From positions 41,059-105,058 of the forward strand of contig SVLP01000005.1 of NCBI GenBank assembly GCA_015067895.1: a stretch of DNA of 64,000 bases, in the 5' to 3' direction. Every line of letters starts with the position of its first letter. Within the stretch, counting starts at the first letter, position 1. Below the pieces are notes generated by a model. That model worked only from the letters and a program-made list of their open reading frames with translations. It was not told the DNA's origin and searched no databases. The stretch is from Oscillospiraceae bacterium. Its GTDB lineage: Bacteria; Bacillota_A; Clostridia; Oscillospirales; Oscillospiraceae. Below are positions 61,065 through 64,000 of the stretch, in pieces. Both the position numbers and the translations under genes were made by a program.

Positions 61065-61416
61065 CCATGCTGTGGTGCTGAAGCTGCCCACAGAGCATGA
61101 GCATGTGATGGTTGCCCTTTGGTGGCTGGGGCTGAACCGTGACCCGCACATGTACACCCTGGGTGAGCTGAACGCAGTCTTCAGCTACGATGCGGCTTCC
61201 TGCGGTGTTTCGGACAGGGTTCTGTGGCAGATGCTGAAGGACGGCCCTCATATCAAGAAGGTGTACATCTGCTACGACAACGATGAACCCGGGCAGCAGG
61301 CGGCGCAGCGAATCTCCAGAGCATTGACCGAACAGAACATCTCACATGAGATTTATGCGCCGGTGCATAAGGACTGGAACGAGGAACTGCTGCAGAAGAA
61401 GAAAGGAAAGACATAA
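61036..61416 (+). CDS. Chimeric conjugative-element protein with TOPRIM-like C-terminus
   Basis: 126 aa from GTG 61036 (RBS AAGGAG). The C-terminal half VYICYDNDEPGQQAAQRISR has the Asp-x-Asp TOPRIM motif as at the end of DUF3991/TOPRIM proteins of ICEs. The N-terminal half (ITLTMERLDHAVVLKLPTEH) looks like the start of a different, ArdA-like element gene. A deletion that fused two genes is the simplest reading. Stop overlaps the next ATG by 1 nt. Confidence 0.6.
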   Translation: MITLTMERLDHAVVLKLPTEHEHVMVALWWLGLNRDPHMYTLGELNAVFSYDAASCGVSDRVLWQMLKDGPHIKKVYICYDNDEPGQQAAQRISRALTEQNISHEIYAPVHKDWNEELLQKKKGKT

Positions 61417-63194
61417 TGGAAGGAATCCCAATGCTGATCCTCTCCGTGGGCGGGATCATCCTGATGCTTTTCTTTGTAACCTATGCCTCCCAGCGGCACA
61501 ACCTCAACAGCATCAAGGACAAGACCGTAGGCAACGGTCAGCACGGTACGGCCCGCTGGGCGACCCAGCAGGAGGTCAGACGAACATACCACCATGTGAC
61601 GTTTATACCGGAACAGTGGCGCATGGAAGCCAGAGAGGGCAAACAGCCGACCGCAAATGGAAAACTGCTGCCCCAGGGGATCATCCTGGGCTCCAAGGGA
61701 CTGAAAACGACCATTGCACTGGTGGATTCGGATGACGTGCATGTCCTGATGATTGGTGCATCGGGTGTCGGCAAGACCGCCTACTTTCTGTACCCCAATC
61801 TGGAGTATGCCTGCGCCAGCGGGATGAGCTTTCTGGCCTTGGATACCAAGGGCGACCTCGCCCGGAATTACGGTGCCATCGCCAGAGATACTTATGGCTA
61901 TCGGATCTCCGTGGTGGATCTGCGGGAACCCACTCGTTCTGATGGCAATAACCTGCTGACCCTGATCAACCGCTACATGGACAAGCACCGGGATAATCCC
62001 AGGGACATTGGAGCCAAAGCAAAAGCAGAAAAATACGCCAAGATCCTTGCCAAGACCATCATCAACCCGGAGGGAGACAACACCGACCGTGGTCAGAACG
62101 CTTACTTCTACGACTCCGCAGAGGGTCTGCTGGCATCGGTTGTTCTGCTGCTGTCCGAGTTCCTGCCCCCGGAGGCTGCGGGTGGCTATGAGTTGCGGCA
62201 CATTGCCTCGGTGTTCAAGCTGGTGCAGGAGCTTCTGATGGAGAGCTCCTCCCGGCAGGGAGGCAACCAGTTCCAGGAGCTGATGCAGCTTCTTCCCGCT
62301 GATCACAAGGCGAAATGGCTGGCAGGTTCCGCACTGACGGCATCTGACCAGGGTATGAATTCCATCATGTCCACAGTGCTTTCCAAGCTGAATGCTTTCC
62401 TGGATACGGAGCTGGAGCAGGTCATCTGCTTTGACGGTGGGATCGATGCAGAGCTGTTTGTCCGGGAGAGATGCGCCATCTTTCTGATCCTCCCGGAGGA
62501 GGATGCTACCAAGAATTTTGTGGCCAGCCTGATGATCCAGAATCTGGCCCGTGAGCTGTTCTCGGTGGCGAACGAACACGGCGGCAGGCTGCCCAACCGG
62601 GCTGTCTATTTCTGCGATGAGCTGGGAACGATGCCGCCCTTTGACATCCTGCCGCTGTTCTCTGCAGGCCGGTCTCGCAGACTGACACTGGTTCCCATTA
62701 TCCAGAGTCTTGCCCAGCTGGAAAAGAACTACGGTATGATCGATGCTCAGAGCGGCGGGGATAAAGAGGTGCGGGAATATATCATTGCAGAACTGCGAAC
62801 AGCCATTCGTTATTATGATCTGCACGACGATCAGAAGAACAGAATCTATCTTTTGAAGCAGGCAATACGGTATTCAGGATTACAACACTTAATACACAGA
62901 AGCAGGCCGGTTTTCTCCAAGGGGAGAACCGGCCTGCTGTGCTTTTTAGTTTTGCCTCATGGCGTGAATCATCTGCTGGGCGGCGGCCTTCTGTGCGGGC
63001 GTCAAAGCAGTCCAGCTTTCAAACAGCTCCTTCAGCTCCGGTGTCAGCTCAACCATTTCACTCTCTGCAAAGAATTGAGAAAGGGTGATACCATAGCCGC
63101 GGCAGATTGCTTCCAGAGTGGTAATAGATGGAACGGTATTCCTGCGGAAGATATTTGCAATTGTTGCGTCGCTCAATCCGCACCGTCTGGCTAA
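61416..63194 (+). CDS. VirD4/TraG-type coupling protein, aberrant C-terminus
   Basis: Open to 592 codons. An N-terminal TM (about 6-22), Walker A IGASGVGKTAYF, LDTKGDLARNY and Walker B YFCDELGTMPPFDILPLFSAGRSR are normal for a type IV coupling ATPase. Homology-like sequence stops near LAQLEKNYG (about nt 62745). The following residues are unrelated, cross a terminator (62901-62938) and then run antisense through an XRE gene. Probably truncated by deletion and non-functional. Confidence 0.75.
   Translation: MEGIPMLILSVGGIILMLFFVTYASQRHNLNSIKDKTVGNGQHGTARWATQQEVRRTYHHVTFIPEQWRMEAREGKQPTANGKLLPQGIILGSKGLKTTIALVDSDDVHVLMIGASGVGKTAYFLYPNLEYACASGMSFLALDTKGDLARNYGAIARDTYGYRISVVDLREPTRSDGNNLLTLINRYMDKHRDNPRDIGAKAKAEKYAKILAKTIINPEGDNTDRGQNAYFYDSAEGLLASVVLLLSEFLPPEAAGGYELRHIASVFKLVQELLMESSSRQGGNQFQELMQLLPADHKAKWLAGSALTASDQGMNSIMSTVLSKLNAFLDTELEQVICFDGGIDAELFVRERCAIFLILPEEDATKNFVASLMIQNLARELFSVANEHGGRLPNRAVYFCDELGTMPPFDILPLFSAGRSRRLTLVPIIQSLAQLEKNYGMIDAQSGGDKEVREYIIAELRTAIRYYDLHDDQKNRIYLLKQAIRYSGLQHLIHRSRPVFSKGRTGLLCFLVLPHGVNHLLGGGLLCGRQSSPAFKQLLQLRCQLNHFTLCKELRKGDTIAAADCFQSGNRWNGIPAEDICNCCVAQSAPSG
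62901..62938 (-). terminator. Terminator downstream of the XRE gene
   Basis: AGCAGGCCGGTT stem with AACCGGCCTGCT, 62901-62938. Confidence 0.75.
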
Positions 63195-63254
63195 CTGATA
63201 TTTTGTCCAGCCACGCTCGTCAAGAAGCCGCTGGAGCTTTTCATGGATGTCCAT
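62946..63254 (-). CDS. XRE family regulator
   Basis: 102 aa from ATG 63254 (MDIHEKLQRLLDERGWTKYQ). HTH: YQLARRCGLSDATIANIFRRNTVPSITTLEAICRGYGI. A C-terminal helical part follows (ELTPELKELFESWTALTPAQ). Probable local repressor; inverted repeat ATACTAA/TTAGTAT upstream is a candidate operator. Confidence 0.9.
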   Translation of the reverse strand: MDIHEKLQRLLDERGWTKYQLARRCGLSDATIANIFRRNTVPSITTLEAICRGYGITLSQFFAESEMVELTPELKELFESWTALTPAQKAAAQQMIHAMRQN

Positions 63255-63308
63255 GCTATCGCCACCTTTCTTTCTGAACATTATTTTACAGTTAAAGATG
63301 ACGATAAT

Positions 63309-63348
63309 ATACTAAAGACTTGTATCGTTAGTATGGTTATGTTAAACT
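63309..63348. promoter_or_regulatory. Operator candidate and promoter upstream of the SLOG-type gene
   Basis: ATACTAA (63309-63315) and TTAGTAT (63328-63334) are inverted, 12 nt apart, in the gap between divergent genes. On the plus strand TTGTAT (63320-63325), 17 nt, TAAACT (63343-63348). GACGATA occurs twice (63299 and 63367). Confidence 0.45.
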
Positions 63349-63386
63349 ATATATTACTAAACTGTATGACGATAGGATGGAGATTT

Positions 63387-63835
63387 ATGAAAAGCTGTTT
63401 CTTCATAGGCCATCGGGAAGCAGATGAACGGCTGCTTCCGGTATTGCAGAGTACGATCTGGAGACCGATAAAGGACGAATGCGTTACATCATTTTATGTT
63501 GGCGGGTACGGCGGTTTTGACCACATTGCGGGAGTTGCGGTCAAAGAACTTAAGGCTAAGTATCCTGAGATCACCCTGAGAATGGTGATTCCATATCATC
63601 CTGCCGAACGGCCGGTCGAGGCTCCAAACGGTTACGATGGAACCTACTACCCGGATGGCCTCCCAAACGGTTTAGAATTGCCAAGGCAAACAGGATCATG
63701 ATCGACACCTCAGATTGGCTAATAGCCTATGTTTACCACGGAGCCAGCAATTCCCGGAAATTACTCGAATGTGCAGAACGCAGAAAAAAGAAGGGGTTAC
63801 TTCAAGTGGTGAACATTGCAGAAATTGATGCGTGA
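63387..63835 (+). pseudogene. SLOG/DUF1273-like gene, frameshifted
   Basis: Frame 1 reads MKSCFFIGHREADERLLPVL, YVGGYGGFDHIAGVAVKELK, IPYHPAERPVE and DGTYYPDG, then diverges and stops at 63701. A shift near 63660 restores the family ending: PPKRFRIAKANRIMIDTSDW, IAYVYHGASNSRKLLECAER, stop TGA 63833-63835. One base appears lost in the GGCCTCCCAAACGG stretch. SLOG/YpsA-like proteins bind nucleotides and are common on mobile elements. A sequencing error could mimic this. Confidence 0.75.
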
Positions 63836-63849
63836 GGCTTGCGGGTGTA

Positions 63850-63887
63850 AAAAATCCTGCCGCTGAGCAGTCAGCGGCAGGATTTTT
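63850..63887. terminator. Bidirectional terminator
   Basis: AAAAATCCTGCCGCTGA with TCAGCGGCAGGATTTTT. Confidence 0.9.
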
Positions 63888-63899
63888 ATGGTTGAAAAC

Positions 63900-64000
63900 T
63901 CAGGAATTGGTCTTGACCAGCTCGTAGGCGGCACCCTCCATCACAGGGGTGGTATCCACGCCGGTCTGGGCGTATTCGCCGTTCACATAGAAAGCCCAGT
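63900..64000 (-). CDS. DUF4430-like secreted protein, 3' end only
   Basis: The minus strand reads WAFYVNGEYAQTGVDTTPVM, then EGAAYELVKTNS and stop at 63900-63902; the rest lies beyond the window. The FYVNG-x-YA-x-x-GVD phrase is typical of the DUF4430 (transcobalamin-like C-terminal) domain in secreted Gram-positive proteins. Confidence 0.65.
   Translation of the reverse strand, partial: WAFYVNGEYAQTGVDTTPVMEGAAYELVKTNS

Noticed and set aside
60440..64000. Direct repeat of the tRNA-Pro 3' end as attR
   Set aside because: The T-arm/acceptor sequence was not found again within the window.

Overview
The window is a GC-rich chromosomal segment of a spore-forming, Gram-positive anaerobe. The evidence is the spoIIGA-sigE pair, a GerMN lipoprotein, Rex, type III glutamine synthetase, short Clostridia-type sigma-A promoters and SLH-anchored surface enzymes. 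The gene content fits an Oscillospiraceae/Ruminococcaceae-type gut commensal; no species can be named from sequence alone. Most genes are housekeeping genes in short operons closed by strong hairpin terminators. The very long antisense ORFs are GC-codon shadows.

Layout: (1) 1-3700, polA (5' truncated by the window)-rimI-tsaD operon. (2) 4086-4997, AEC transporter. (3) 5083-9048, a three-gene envelope operon: a membrane-anchored Ig-like protein and two successive Wzz/BY-kinase fusions with Gly-Tyr tails. (4) 9095-17529, an accessory cassette behind a consensus promoter and a structured, switch-like leader: an anchored Pro/Thr-rich protein, an 82-aa four-Cys peptide, a radical SAM/SPASM enzyme and a 1930-aa secreted GH20 protein with three SLH repeats. 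The peptide plus radical SAM pair looks like an uncharacterised RiPP-type maturation unit and is the best candidate for a novel system. (5) 17531-18716, minus-strand tandem-OB SSB-like protein, small M50 protease and an unlisted 51-aa membrane peptide. (6) 18766-20982, tRNA-Pro(CGG), a dense palindromic repeat, and an ECF sigma factor with a putative membrane anti-sigma partner. (7) 21020-26806, a MITE-like repeat, nth, rarA, DUF951, XRE/DUF2975 pair, spoIIGA-sigE and rex. (8) 26817-34094, gltX, trpS, tagO-wecB, a Pr6Pr protein between duplicate terminators, and a small-protein/methyltransferase operon. (9) 34098-44144, SLH-NlpC/P60 and xth; a comEA-like/response regulator/histidine kinase/GerMN-lipoprotein operon that resembles actinobacterial MtrAB-LpqB in order; D,D-carboxypeptidase, UDG, cupin; and three small unknown genes. 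(10) 44149-59654, phosphodiesterase-coaX, pullulanase, LOR protein, metallophosphoesterase, rhomboid-like protein, a SAM-I riboswitch with metK, a second MITE-like repeat, a tandem pair of membrane paralogues, an aminotransferase, glnN and an RNA methyltransferase. (11) 59626-63887, a TetR regulator, tRNA-Pro(GGG), and a decayed integrative-conjugative element with a chimeric TOPRIM gene, a VirD4/TraG gene with aberrant C-terminus, an XRE regulator and a frameshifted SLOG-type gene. (12) 63900-end, the 3' end of a DUF4430-like gene.

Functional threads are envelope building (TagO, WecB, BY-kinases, SLH proteins, carboxypeptidase, NlpC/P60), DNA repair (PolA, Nth, RarA, Xth, UDG, SSB-like), sporulation, and nitrogen/methionine metabolism. 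All family assignments come from motif recognition by eye; no database search was run.
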